From Stutzerimonas stutzeri (GTDB lineage Bacteria; Pseudomonadota; Gammaproteobacteria; Pseudomonadales; Pseudomonadaceae), in the NCBI RefSeq assembly GCF_000952685.1, contig NZ_JYHV01000037.1:248001-312000 (forward strand): 64,000 nt of DNA, in the 5' to 3' direction. Both the position numbers and the translations under genes were made by a program. The notes beneath the pieces are model-generated. The model did no database searches. It was not told the origin of the DNA and saw nothing but the letters and a program-made list of their open reading frames with translations. Shown here in pieces: positions 45,083-57,691 of the stretch (positions are counted from its first letter, which is position 1; each line of letters opens with the position of its first letter).

Positions 45083-45979
45083 ATGTCCGATCGCAACTTT
45101 GACCTACTTTTGTCCGCCAGCATCAGCAACGGAGGTCTGAGCCAGGAGCAGATCGCGCAAATCCTCGACTTCCGGCTGTTCGGCAACTCGAAGGGGTTTC
45201 TGCTGTTGGAGAGTACGGACGTCGGCGACATCCCTCCGACTCCCGCCTCGCGCGCCGAGCTCTGCAAGCCGGACGACACCAGCGAACGGCTGCTGCTGCA
45301 AGCCACTGCCCTGCTGGGCGAGCCAATCGGCTACGTCCAGGAGTCCGATGGCGCTATCGTCAACAACTTCTTCCCGCAGCAGACACAATCGCGGGCTGCC
45401 ACCTCGGACAGTTTCGATACCGAGCTCGACCTGCATACCGAAAATGCCTTCCATGCGGTCCAGCCGGACTATCTGCTGCTGCTGTGCCTGCGCCAGGATC
45501 CTGCAGCAGAAGCCATCACCTACATCGCTTCGGTCAATCGCATTCTCGAACGGCTGACCTACGAGCAGCAGGCATTCTTCCTCAATGAGCCGTACAACTT
45601 TTTTTCCGATTACGGCACCACGGAAAAGAACCAGCGCATCGATATAAACAAGCATCAGACCGTGCTCTACGGGGATCCCGACGCCCCCTTCTTCCGTTTC
45701 GACCCGCAGTTCATGGTCGCCTATAGCGATCGCGCCCAACGCTCGCTCGACACCCTGCGCAACCTCGCCTGGGAAGTCGTCGAGCCCGTGCGTATGGGCT
45801 GTGGCGACCTGCTGATCATCGATAACCGCCACACCGCGCATGCCCGCAGCCCCTTCACGGCCCGCTTCGATGGCAACGATCGCTGGATGCAGCGCACCTT
45901 CGCCAGCTGCAACCTGCGTTTCTACACCGAAAAGCTGGGCAAACAATCGCGCATATTCGAATTGGTGACCGAACTATGA
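45083..45979 (+). CDS. Fe(II)/2-oxoglutarate oxygenase, clavaminate synthase / VioC / AsnO-like
   Basis: 298 aa. The double-stranded beta-helix metal site is visible: HTE at 118-120 (LDLHTENAFH), His253 in DNRHTAHARSPF, and Arg271 in RWMQRTF as the expected 2-oxoglutarate anchor. The HxE (not HxD) pattern and the 'DNRxxxHxR' wording place it with clavaminate synthase, VioC (arginine) and AsnO (asparagine) and the lysine/ornithine dioxygenases, which hydroxylate free amino acids. It is somewhat shorter than VioC. The downstream LysE-type exporter overlaps it by 4 nt, and a LysR gene is divergent. The likely product is a hydroxylated amino acid; the substrate (Arg, Asn, Lys, Orn or other) is not determined. 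Confidence 0.85.
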   Translation: MSDRNFDLLLSASISNGGLSQEQIAQILDFRLFGNSKGFLLLESTDVGDIPPTPASRAELCKPDDTSERLLLQATALLGEPIGYVQESDGAIVNNFFPQQTQSRAATSDSFDTELDLHTENAFHAVQPDYLLLLCLRQDPAAEAITYIASVNRILERLTYEQQAFFLNEPYNFFSDYGTTEKNQRIDINKHQTVLYGDPDAPFFRFDPQFMVAYSDRAQRSLDTLRNLAWEVVEPVRMGCGDLLIIDNRHTAHARSPFTARFDGNDRWMQRTFASCNLRFYTEKLGKQSRIFELVTEL

Positions 45980-46578
45980 ACGCCACCTACCTTGCCTTCG
46001 CCGCCGCGGTCGTCTTGCTGATCGCCTCCCCTGGCCCGGTCGTCGCACTGGTTATTGCCGACGCGCGACGCAGCTGGCCGGCCTGGACCATCCTTGGCGG
46101 CGTGCTGTCCGCCCAGATCCTGCTGGTCGCAGCGCTGGTGTTGATCTACCTGGCGTTGGATCTGGAACCGGTCATTCTCGAATGGGGCCAAGTGCTCGGT
46201 GGCCTTTATCTGATCTGGCTCGGCGCCGACGGGCTGTGCGGCGGCAATGACGAAGAGCCGCAACTGCCACGGTCGCATGTACATTATTTCTGGCGCGCCA
46301 TGGCGGTCGGGTTGTCGAACCCCAAGGACATCCTGTTCTTCCTGGCCTTCCTGCCGGGCTTCATCCTTCCCGCGCAACCCTTCGCACCCCAGGCGGCAGC
46401 GTTGATCACGATCTGGGCCCTGGTCGATGTCTCCATTCTGATCACTTACAGTCTGGCGGCACGCCGTCTGGCCAGCCACGCGCGGCTGCAGCATGTGCTG
46501 AATCTACTGCCGAGCTTCTTTCTTCTGGGACTCGGGTTGGTGTCGTGCGGCATGGGTGTAAACAGCCTGGTGAACTGA
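45976..46578 (+). CDS. LysE/RhtB-family amino-acid exporter
   Basis: 200 aa with six hydrophobic segments. The LysE opening 'AFAAAVVLLIASPGPVVALVIADARR' (SPGP motif) and the second-half 'FWRAMAVGLSNPKDILFFLAFLPGFI' (NPK motif) are diagnostic. Its ATG overlaps the oxygenase stop, so production and export are coupled. Family members export lysine, arginine, threonine, homoserine and analogues. Confidence 0.9.
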   Translation: MNATYLAFAAAVVLLIASPGPVVALVIADARRSWPAWTILGGVLSAQILLVAALVLIYLALDLEPVILEWGQVLGGLYLIWLGADGLCGGNDEEPQLPRSHVHYFWRAMAVGLSNPKDILFFLAFLPGFILPAQPFAPQAAALITIWALVDVSILITYSLAARRLASHARLQHVLNLLPSFFLLGLGLVSCGMGVNSLVN

Positions 46579-46595
46579 ACCTCCAGCTTGCCCAA

Positions 46596-46613
46596 TATCA
46601 AAACTTTTTGATA
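46596..46613. promoter_or_regulatory. 18-bp palindrome upstream of the SahR-like gene (candidate operator)
   Basis: TATCAAAA-CT-TTTTGATA is a perfect 8-2-8 inverted repeat, 45 bp before the regulator's ATG and directly upstream of a plausible promoter. Size and symmetry suit an ArsR-type dimer. It could also interrupt transcription from the LysE gene, but no T-run follows on the plus strand. Confidence 0.55.
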
Positions 46614-46619
46614 CAGCCA

Positions 46620-46648
46620 TTGCTGGACGAAAAACGACCGACTAGACT
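46620..46648 (+). promoter_or_regulatory. candidate sigma-70 promoter of the sahR-like/metK operon
   Basis: TTGCTG (46620-46625), a 17-bp spacer and TAGACT (46643-46648). The palindrome ends 7 bp before the -35 element. Confidence 0.45.
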
Positions 46649-46657
46649 GCGCGGCCT

Positions 46658-47659
46658 ATGAGCCTGCGCATTCCCCAGATGTCCTTCGATGACAGCGACC
46701 AGCTCGCCGCCCTGTGCAAGGCCGGCGGCGACGCGCTGCGCCTGAACGTACTGCGTGCGCTGGCCAGCGATTCGTTCGGCGTGCTCGAACTGGCACAGAT
46801 CTTCGCCATCGGCCAATCCGGCGTCAGCCACCATTTGAAGGTGTTGACCCAGGCCGGACTGCTGGCAACACGGCGCGAGGGCAATGCGATCTTCTATCGC
46901 CGCACCCTGCCGCAGGGCGAAACCCTGGGCGGCCGACTGCACGCCGCCTTGCTGGAGGAAGTCGATCAACTGGTGTTGCCATTCGACGTCCAGGCACGAA
47001 TCGCCGCGGTGCATGCCCAACGCAGCGCCGCCAGCGAAGATTTCTTCATACGTATGGCAGGCAGTTTTCAGGCGCGCCAGGACCTGATCGCCGGATTGCC
47101 ACAGTATCGCGATAGCGTAGTGGCGCTGCTCAATGCGCTGAATTTCGCACCTTCTGCGACAGCGCTCGAGGTCGGCCCGGGCGACGGTAGCTTTCTGCCC
47201 GAGCTGGCCCATCGATTCGCCCACGTCGTGGCAGTGGACAACAGTCCGGCAATGCTGGAACTCGCACGCGCTCGCTGCGAGCAGGATGCGCTGGACAACG
47301 TCGAGCTGAAACTTGCCGACGCACTGCAGGACGAATGCCCTTCTGCTGATTGCGTCGTTTTGAACATGGTTTTGCATCACCTGGCAGCGCCGGGCGAAGC
47401 ACTCAAGCAACTGGCACGGCTGGTGAACGTGGGCGGCAGCCTGCTGCTCACCGAGCTGTGCAGCCACAACCAGAGTTGGGCCAGGGAGGCCTGCGGCGAT
47501 CTATGGTTGGGCTTCGAACAGGACGATCTGGCCCGTTGGGCCGATGCCGCGGGGCTCACGCCCGGCGAGAGCCTCTACATTGGCTTGAAGAACGGTTTTC
47601 AGATCCAGGCCCGGTATTTTTCCCGGCCCACCCCTGTCAGCCGACTCACCCACCGGTAA
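46658..47659 (+). CDS. sahR: ArsR-type HTH fused to a SAM-dependent methyltransferase domain (SahR-like)
   Basis: 333 aa. An N-terminal winged helix (about 12-90, 'LELAQIFAIGQSGVSHHLKVLTQAGLLATRREGNAIFYR') is fused to a C-terminal Rossmann methyltransferase-like domain with motif I EVGPGDGSF at 171-179 and 'CVVLNMVLHHLAAPGEAL'. This two-domain layout is that of SahR, described as an S-adenosylhomocysteine-responsive repressor of methyl-cycle genes in Proteobacteria. The metK gene starts 14 bp downstream, which fits. The binding domain probably senses SAH or SAM rather than methylating a substrate. An 18-bp palindrome upstream suggests autoregulation. Confidence 0.82.
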   Translation: MSLRIPQMSFDDSDQLAALCKAGGDALRLNVLRALASDSFGVLELAQIFAIGQSGVSHHLKVLTQAGLLATRREGNAIFYRRTLPQGETLGGRLHAALLEEVDQLVLPFDVQARIAAVHAQRSAASEDFFIRMAGSFQARQDLIAGLPQYRDSVVALLNALNFAPSATALEVGPGDGSFLPELAHRFAHVVAVDNSPAMLELARARCEQDALDNVELKLADALQDECPSADCVVLNMVLHHLAAPGEALKQLARLVNVGGSLLLTELCSHNQSWAREACGDLWLGFEQDDLARWADAAGLTPGESLYIGLKNGFQIQARYFSRPTPVSRLTHR

Positions 47660-47673
47660 TTAGGAACCGATAG

Positions 47674-48864
<1,191 letters not shown>

Positions 48865-48884
48865 AACCAGACCGCCGGTGCGAG

Positions 48885-48921
48885 AAAAGCCCCGCCAGCG
48901 CGAGCTGAGCGGGGCTTTTTC
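48885..48921 (+). terminator. intrinsic terminator after metK
   Basis: AAAAGCCCCGC (48885-48895) pairs with GCGGGGCTTTT (48909-48919), followed by TTC. Confidence 0.85.
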
Positions 48922-49126
48922 ATTCTGCCACCATCCAAAAATATCGAGCGAGTGCGCCTGGTCTGCGAACTCCTCGCCGGTCCGAGCCCGACGGTTTGCC
49001 GACAAGCGGCAGCGAGCGCCGCGCTTGAAAATCATCCGGCAGCCCCTATCCCATAAGCGATCGCATAACAGGAGATGTTTCCGCAGTACCTCTCGCTCTG
49101 TTCATCCCTGATCAAGGAGACCACTG

Positions 49127-50191
49127 ATGAAGATTGCGCAGATCGCCCCTCTCTACGAAGCCGTTCCGCCCCGCCTGTATGGTGGTACCGAGCGGGTGGT
49201 GGCACACCTGACCGACGCGCTGGTGGACCTCGGCCACCAGGTCACGCTGTTCGCCGCTGCCGATGCCAAAACGACCGCCGACCTGGTTCCTGCACGCCGG
49301 CGCGCCCTGCGGCTAGACCCTGCACCGCTCAAATCGGACCTCGCCAGCCACCTACGGCTGATGGACGAGGTTCGCGCACGCGCCGATGAATTCGACGTTC
49401 TGCATTTCCATGTGGACCTGCTGCATTTTCCGTTCTTCGAGGACATTGCCGAGCGCACCCTGACCACACTGCATGGCCGCCTTGACCTCGACGATCTGGG
49501 CGAGGTGTACCGCCGTTGGCACCGCTATCCACTGGTGTCGATTTCCCACGATCAACGCGCGCCGCTGGCATTCGCCAACTGGTGCGGAACCATTCACCAC
49601 GGGCTCAACGGTTCGGCTTACCGCTTCCACGCCGAGGCGGACGGCGGATATCTGGCCTTTCTCGGCCGCATCTCGCCGGAAAAGCGCCCCGACCGCGCCA
49701 TCGCGATCGCCCGTCGGGTCGGCCTGCCACTGAAGATTGCGGCCAAGGTGGACAGCGCCGATCGCAAGTATTTCGAACAGGAAATCCGCCCGTTGCTGGA
49801 CCATCCACTGGTCGAGTTCGTCGGTGAAATCGGCGATGCAGAAAAGTCCGATTTCCTCGGCAACGCCCGGGCACTGCTCTTTCCCATCGACTGGCCCGAA
49901 CCGTTCGGGCTGGTGATGATCGAGGCGATGGCCTGCGGAACGCCGGTAATCGCCTGGCGTTGTGGTTCGGTTCCAGAAATCGTCGAGCACGGTGTCAACG
50001 GATTCATCGTCGATAGCGAGGAAGCGGCCGCGGTAGCGATCGATCGATTGCCGCAACTGAACAGGGCACATGTGCGCGAGGTGTTTGAGCAGCGCTTCTC
50101 GTCTCACGCCATGGCGCGCCGCTACTTGGAGCTGTATTGGAAGCTTCTGGGCGACACCGACCCTCACCAACCTCTGCAGAAGTTGGCATGA
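49127..50191 (+). CDS. GT4-family glycosyltransferase
   Basis: 354 aa GT-B enzyme. N-terminal acceptor domain 'PPRLYGGTERVVAHLTDALVDLGHQVTLF' and C-terminal donor domain 'GYLAFLGRISPEKRPDRAIAIARR', 'FPIDWPEPFGLVMIEAMACGTPVIAWRCGSVPEIVEHGVNGF', with the E-x7-E motif (EPFGLVMIE). An AAGGAG site precedes the ATG. The next gene, a glucan-debranching-type hydrolase, starts 3 bp after its stop, so the two are co-transcribed. The pair suggests metabolism of a short glucan or glucosyl compound; donor and acceptor are unknown. Confidence 0.88.
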   Translation: MKIAQIAPLYEAVPPRLYGGTERVVAHLTDALVDLGHQVTLFAAADAKTTADLVPARRRALRLDPAPLKSDLASHLRLMDEVRARADEFDVLHFHVDLLHFPFFEDIAERTLTTLHGRLDLDDLGEVYRRWHRYPLVSISHDQRAPLAFANWCGTIHHGLNGSAYRFHAEADGGYLAFLGRISPEKRPDRAIAIARRVGLPLKIAAKVDSADRKYFEQEIRPLLDHPLVEFVGEIGDAEKSDFLGNARALLFPIDWPEPFGLVMIEAMACGTPVIAWRCGSVPEIVEHGVNGFIVDSEEAAAVAIDRLPQLNRAHVREVFEQRFSSHAMARRYLELYWKLLGDTDPHQPLQKLA

Positions 50192-50194
50192 CCT

Positions 50195-52324
50195 ATGAAC
50201 ACCACTCACGACACTCATCAGGCGTACATGCCCCGTACGCTTTACGTGCTCAAGGATGGCGACAGTTTTATGGTGGCCGACGCCTTCGGTGACGTTCAAG
50301 GGACCGACGACGGTCTGTTTCGCAACGACACTCGAGTACTGTCGCGCCTGCAGCTGCGGCTGGCTGGCCAACCCGCGTCGCTGCTGTCGGCCGCGGTCAG
50401 CCAGGACAACGTTTACTTCACTGCGCACCTGAGCAACCGCCCACTACGGCCGCTCGGAGATACCAGCACACCGCAAGGAGTGATTCATGTCGAGCGCAAG
50501 CGCTTCCTCTGGCAGGGACGCCTGTACGAACGACTCAGCCTAGCCAACTATAGCGACCAACCGACCCTGATTCCGCTCTCGCTAGGGTTCGCGGCGGACT
50601 TTCGTGACATGTTCGAAGTACGCGGACAAACCCGCGCTCAACGCGGTGAGCATCACGCTTCTGAACTCGGTGAGCGTCATGTGGCAATGCGTTATGCCGG
50701 TCTCGACAATCAACTGCGTTGCAGCGCAATCAGCTTTTCGCTGACGCCGACTCACCTCAGCGATGCCCAGGCTGATTTTCAGGTCGACCTGGACGCAGGC
50801 GAGCGCTGGGCTCTTTACCTGGAAATCGGTATCGAGCCCGCCGCGCCGGGGCCGGCGCGCTTTCGCCAGGCAGCGGCTAACGCACGCCGCAGCATGCGCC
50901 GACAGCAACAACGAGGCGCGCGCCTGTATGCATCAGGCCGCCTGTTCCAGTCCTGGCTGGACAAGTCGCGGGCTGACGTCGCCTTGCTCACTACCGATTT
51001 GCCCACCGGCCCCTATCCCTACGCCGGTATCCCCTGGTTTTCCACGCCATTCGGGCGCGACGCGATCTTCACCGCTTTGCAGACGCTGTGGCTCGATCCG
51101 GCACTGGCACGCGGCGTGCTCGCCTACCTGGCCGCGCACCAGGCCAGCGAAACCTCCCGCTTCCGCGACGCAGAGCCCGGCAAGATCATGCACGAGACGC
51201 GCAAGGGCGAGATGTCAGCGGTCAATGAGCTGCCGTTCGGTCGTTATTACGGGGGCGTCGATACGACGCCATTGTTCGTGGTGCTGGCGGGCGCCTACGC
51301 CCGGCGCAGCGGAGATCGTCAGTTCATCGACTCGATCTGGCCGGCGCTTCGCTCGGCGATCGGCTGGGTGGAACAGAACGCCGCCAATCACCCCGAGGGC
51401 TTTCTCGCCTATGCCCGCGGCGAGGCGAGCGGCCTGCTCAATCAGGGCTGGAAAGACAGTCACGATTCGGTATTCCACGCCGATGGTCGGACACCAGACG
51501 GCCCCATTGCCCTGGTCGAAGTTCAGGGCTATGCCTTCCGCGCTTATCTGACCATGGCGGAACTGGCCGGCTGGCACGGCGATGCAGACAGCGCCGCTCA
51601 TTGGCGCCAGCAGGCCGAACGGCTACGCACGGCGGTGGAGCGGCAGTTCTGGCTGGACGATCAGCAGTTCTACGCTCTGGCTATCGACGGCGCCGGAGAG
51701 CCGTGTCGGATTCGCACCTCCAACGCCGGCCATCTGCTGTATTGCGGCCTGCCGGAAGCGGTACGCGGTCGAGCTCTGGCGCAGCAGCTGCTGGCAAGCG
51801 CCTTCAACTCCGGCTGGGGCATTCGTACCCTGGCGCCGGAAGCCGCACGCTTCAATCCGATGTCCTACCACAATGGGTCGATCTGGCCGCACGATGTCGC
51901 GCTGTGCGCCGCTGGGCTCGCGCAGTATGGCGAGCGGGACGGCGTGGTGCGCCTGTTGAGCGGGTTGTTCGAGGCCGCCACCCACTTCGGCATGCGCCTA
52001 CCGGAACTGTTCTGCGGTTTCAGCCGCAGCCCCGGCGAAGCGCCTACAGCTTATCCGGTGGCCTGTCTGCCGCAAGCCTGGGCGGCCGGCTCGGTGTTCA
52101 TGCTGTTGCAGGCCTGCCTCGGCCTGGAAGTGGACGGTCGTCGGCAGCGCATCCAAATTCGCCAACCGCGCCTGCCGGCAGGTATCGACCGCTTGCAGTT
52201 GCGGCGACTGGCGGTGGGAGAGCAGCTGATCGACCTGACCTTTCAGCGTCTGGACCGGCGCGTGGTGGCCTTCGTCGAAGCCCAGCACGGCCCGCAACCT
52301 GTCAGCGTCGACATCTGTCTGTAA
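50195..52324 (+). CDS. amylo-alpha-1,6-glucosidase-type glucan debranching enzyme
   Basis: 709 aa. N-terminal beta domain of glycogen-debranching-type proteins ('LKDGDSFMVADAFGDVQG', 'GLFRNDTRVLSRLQLRL') and a C-terminal (alpha/alpha)6 domain of GH63/GH133-like fold ('AGIPWFSTPFGRDAIFTALQTLW', 'ETRKGEMSAVNELPFGRYYGGVDTTPLFV', 'NQGWKDSHDSVFHADG', 'YHNGSIWPHDVALCAAGL'). In other bacteria such proteins debranch glycogen or act on sucrose/trehalose-linked glucans. No signal peptide. It is co-transcribed with the GT4 gene. Confidence 0.87.
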   Translation: MNTTHDTHQAYMPRTLYVLKDGDSFMVADAFGDVQGTDDGLFRNDTRVLSRLQLRLAGQPASLLSAAVSQDNVYFTAHLSNRPLRPLGDTSTPQGVIHVERKRFLWQGRLYERLSLANYSDQPTLIPLSLGFAADFRDMFEVRGQTRAQRGEHHASELGERHVAMRYAGLDNQLRCSAISFSLTPTHLSDAQADFQVDLDAGERWALYLEIGIEPAAPGPARFRQAAANARRSMRRQQQRGARLYASGRLFQSWLDKSRADVALLTTDLPTGPYPYAGIPWFSTPFGRDAIFTALQTLWLDPALARGVLAYLAAHQASETSRFRDAEPGKIMHETRKGEMSAVNELPFGRYYGGVDTTPLFVVLAGAYARRSGDRQFIDSIWPALRSAIGWVEQNAANHPEGFLAYARGEASGLLNQGWKDSHDSVFHADGRTPDGPIALVEVQGYAFRAYLTMAELAGWHGDADSAAHWRQQAERLRTAVERQFWLDDQQFYALAIDGAGEPCRIRTSNAGHLLYCGLPEAVRGRALAQQLLASAFNSGWGIRTLAPEAARFNPMSYHNGSIWPHDVALCAAGLAQYGERDGVVRLLSGLFEAATHFGMRLPELFCGFSRSPGEAPTAYPVACLPQAWAAGSVFMLLQACLGLEVDGRRQRIQIRQPRLPAGIDRLQLRRLAVGEQLIDLTFQRLDRRVVAFVEAQHGPQPVSVDICL

Positions 52325-52325
52325 A

Positions 52326-52357
52326 CGACACCCCGCCGATGGCGGGGTGCGTGTCGT
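52326..52357. terminator. hairpin between convergent glucan and ABC-exporter genes
   Basis: CACCCCGCC-GAT-GGCGGGGTG nested in ACGACAC...GTGTCGT, directly after the debranching-enzyme stop and at the end of the permease gene. T-tracts are poor, but the long stem probably serves both directions. Confidence 0.65.
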
Positions 52358-53114
52358 CAGTTCTTGAGCCGGTAACCCGTGCGGAATATCCACCAGATCA
52401 GCACCAGACACAGCGCCAGAAAGCCCATGGTCATACCCAGGCTGACCGCGACATTGACATCCGAGACGCCATAGAAGCTCCAGCGGAACCCGCTGATCAG
52501 GTACACCACGGGGTTGAACAACGTGACCTTCTGCCACAGCGGCGGCAGCATTTCGATGGAATAGAAGCTGCCCCCGAGAAAGGCCAGCGGCATGACGATC
52601 AGCGACGGCACGATCTGTAGCTTCTCCCAGCCGTCGGCCCAGATGCCGATGATGAAACCGAACAGGCAGAAGGTCACCGCGGTCAGCACCAGGAACAGCA
52701 CCATCACCAATGGATGGGCTATTTCGTAATCGACGAACAACCTCGCGGTGAGCAGGATCACCAGGCCGAGTATGATCGACTTGGTCGCCGCCGCGCCGAC
52801 ATAGCCGATGACGATCTCCAGGTAAGACACCGGCGCCGACAGCACCTCGTAGATAGTGCCGGAGTAGCGCGGCATGTAGATGCCGAACGAGGCGTTGGAG
52901 ATGCTCTCGGTCAGCAGCGCCATCATGATCAGACCCGGGATGATGAACGCGCCGTACGGGATGCCATGCATCGCCTCCATGCGCGAGCCGATGGCCGAAC
53001 CGAACACCACGAAGTACAGCGAAGTGGATATCACAGGCGTGGCGATGCTCTGCAAAAGCGTGCGCCAGGTGCGCGCCAGTTCGAACAGGTAGATGGCGCG
53101 GATTGCGTAGAAAT

Positions 53115-53118
<4 letters not shown>
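52357..53118 (-). CDS. ABC-2 type exporter permease (YadH-like)
   Basis: 253 aa, six helices, with the YadH opening '[45 protein letters not shown]' and the conserved '[38 protein letters not shown]'. It works with the ATPase encoded immediately upstream; start and stop overlap by 4 nt. The family belongs to the DrrB/NodJ-type exporters. The substrate is unknown. Confidence 0.9.
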
Positions 53119-54044
<926 letters not shown>

Positions 54045-54149
54045 TAATGAATCACTCCGCAAAGATTGGCTGACGATTGTACGACGCAGGTGGTTAGCTC
54101 ACTAATCGATGCCGTTGATAACGATCATGCCCACTGCCGCATCGTAGGC

Positions 54150-56274
<2,125 letters not shown>

Positions 56275-56334
56275 GGGCACTTCGCTGATTGAGTCCAGTC
56301 ATATGACGTCGAGAATAAGAAAAAGGATGAAGGC

Positions 56335-56715
56335 ATGGCCGACCGGCGAATTCTCTTCATACTGTTGCTATCAAGCCTTTGCGGCGTCCAGGCAACCTTG
56401 GCAGCACCCGAGACCAGCATCGAGTGCAGCCAGGCCCGCGAGCGCATCAGCCAGCAGATCAAGGAGGCGCGCCTGAAGGACGACACCGGCCAGCGCGCTG
56501 CATTGGAAGCGCGCCTGCATGGCCTTGCCGAGCGCTGTCGCGGGGTCGTTGCACTGCAACCCAATCACGACGAAATAGAGCGCGCAGCGCGCCTGGCGAC
56601 GATGCGCGAGGCACAACTACGCGAGGCAATAAGCACCGGCGATGCGCAGGTCATCGAGAACAGCAAGCGCCGCCTGGATCAGGCGCGCCGCGCATTGGAG
56701 GCGGCCAAGCGCTGA
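56335..56715 (+). CDS. DUF1090 family periplasmic protein
   Basis: 126 aa with a signal peptide (cleavage near ATLAA) and a helical mature chain. The pattern 'CSQARERISQQIKEARLKDDTGQRAALEARLHGLAERC' followed by 'REAQLREAISTGDAQVIENSKRRLDQARRAL' matches the DUF1090 (YqjC-like) family. The two Cys could form a disulfide. Function unknown. It is 60 bp after ligB on the same strand with its own AAAGGA site. Confidence 0.82.
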   Translation: MADRRILFILLLSSLCGVQATLAAPETSIECSQARERISQQIKEARLKDDTGQRAALEARLHGLAERCRGVVALQPNHDEIERAARLATMREAQLREAISTGDAQVIENSKRRLDQARRALEAAKR

Positions 56716-56736
56716 CGGCGGAGCGCGCTACCAAAG

Positions 56737-57183
56737 TCAGAAGTTGCGGAACTTCTTGTGGCAGGCCTCACAGGTGTCTTCGACTCGCTGGAAGGCGGGC
56801 CCGACGCTGCCAGCGGTCACCGGCCCCTGAGCCGTCGCCTCGACCAGCGCGGCGGTGTTCGCCTCCAGCTCGCGAGCCAACTGGTTGAAACGTTCCTGCT
56901 GTTGCCAGACATCATCCCGCGCCTCGCTCTGCTCTTCCTTGACCTCCGGGTAGTACTGCCAGGGCTGACGCGATAACTCGTCCAGCTTTGCCGCGCCGCT
57001 GACGAACCCCTGGGCGTCGAACGGCAACCGACCGCGCAGCATGCCGCCGAGGTCTTCCTTGGTGTCGAGCATCTGCTGATAGATCGCCTTGCGCTTGCCC
57101 AGCGGCGAATTGGGATCGATGCGGTCGCAGCCGACCAGTGCAAGGACGGCGATCAGCGAAACGCACAACGGCATCAGTTTCAT
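56737..57183 (-). CDS. lipoprotein cytochrome c' family protein
   Basis: 148 aa. Signal peptide with lipobox LVGC (Cys19), a four-helix-type chain, and the haem-binding CEACH at residues 138-142 close to the C-terminus (TCEACHKKFRNF), as in cytochrome c'. The start MKLMPLCVSL is preferred; four more codons lie upstream in frame. Soluble cytochromes c' bind NO and protect against it; membrane anchoring by a lipid would be a variant. It is convergent with the DUF1090 gene. Confidence 0.85.
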   Translation of the reverse strand: MKLMPLCVSLIAVLALVGCDRIDPNSPLGKRKAIYQQMLDTKEDLGGMLRGRLPFDAQGFVSGAAKLDELSRQPWQYYPEVKEEQSEARDDVWQQQERFNQLARELEANTAALVEATAQGPVTAGSVGPAFQRVEDTCEACHKKFRNF

Positions 57184-57256
57184 GGCACAAACCACTCGGG
57201 ACTACGATGGCCGGCGATTATCTACCCAGGTGACCGATTCACCAAACGCCTCGGGA

Positions 57257-57691
57257 CTACTGCGACCATTCACCGCCTGCGCTCTCGCAGTCGATCTTGG
57301 CCTGAGCGCGATCAGTGGCCTGATAGTGGTAGGTGACGATCCGCGCCTCCTTGGGCACGGTGGTCGGCAGGGTGCCGTTATCCGCCTGGGTGCCGGTGGC
57401 GCGCTCATTGGCAAGGGTTTCAGGTGTCAGCGCCGCGGTACATACGCCGAAATGTCCGGCGGGGCAGCTGTCACGGATTTCCCGCTGGGAATTCTTGATG
57501 GCCTCGTTGTCCTGACACACCCAATCGATGGAGTTGTCGTCCAGGCCTTTGTACTCGAAGCATTTTTCTGTCACAACCGGCGGCGGAACGGCACCGGAGG
57601 TGTCGGCACTGACATAGCAGGAGTTGGCGGCAGCCGGTAGGCTGAACGCGGCGATCAGGACAAGCGGAACGGAACGGAACAAGAGGTTCAT
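57257..57691 (-). CDS. hypothetical secreted Cys-rich protein
   Basis: 144 aa with a signal peptide (cleavage after LPAAAN or nearby). The mature chain has six Cys (NSC, EKC, WVC, DSC, GVC, DCE), enough for three disulfides, and no recognised domain. The end (KIDCESAGGEWSQ) suggests an extracellular fold. It is 70 bp upstream of the cytochrome c' gene on the same strand and may share its message. Confidence 0.65.
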   Translation of the reverse strand: MNLLFRSVPLVLIAAFSLPAAANSCYVSADTSGAVPPPVVTEKCFEYKGLDDNSIDWVCQDNEAIKNSQREIRDSCPAGHFGVCTAALTPETLANERATGTQADNGTLPTTVPKEARIVTYHYQATDRAQAKIDCESAGGEWSQ

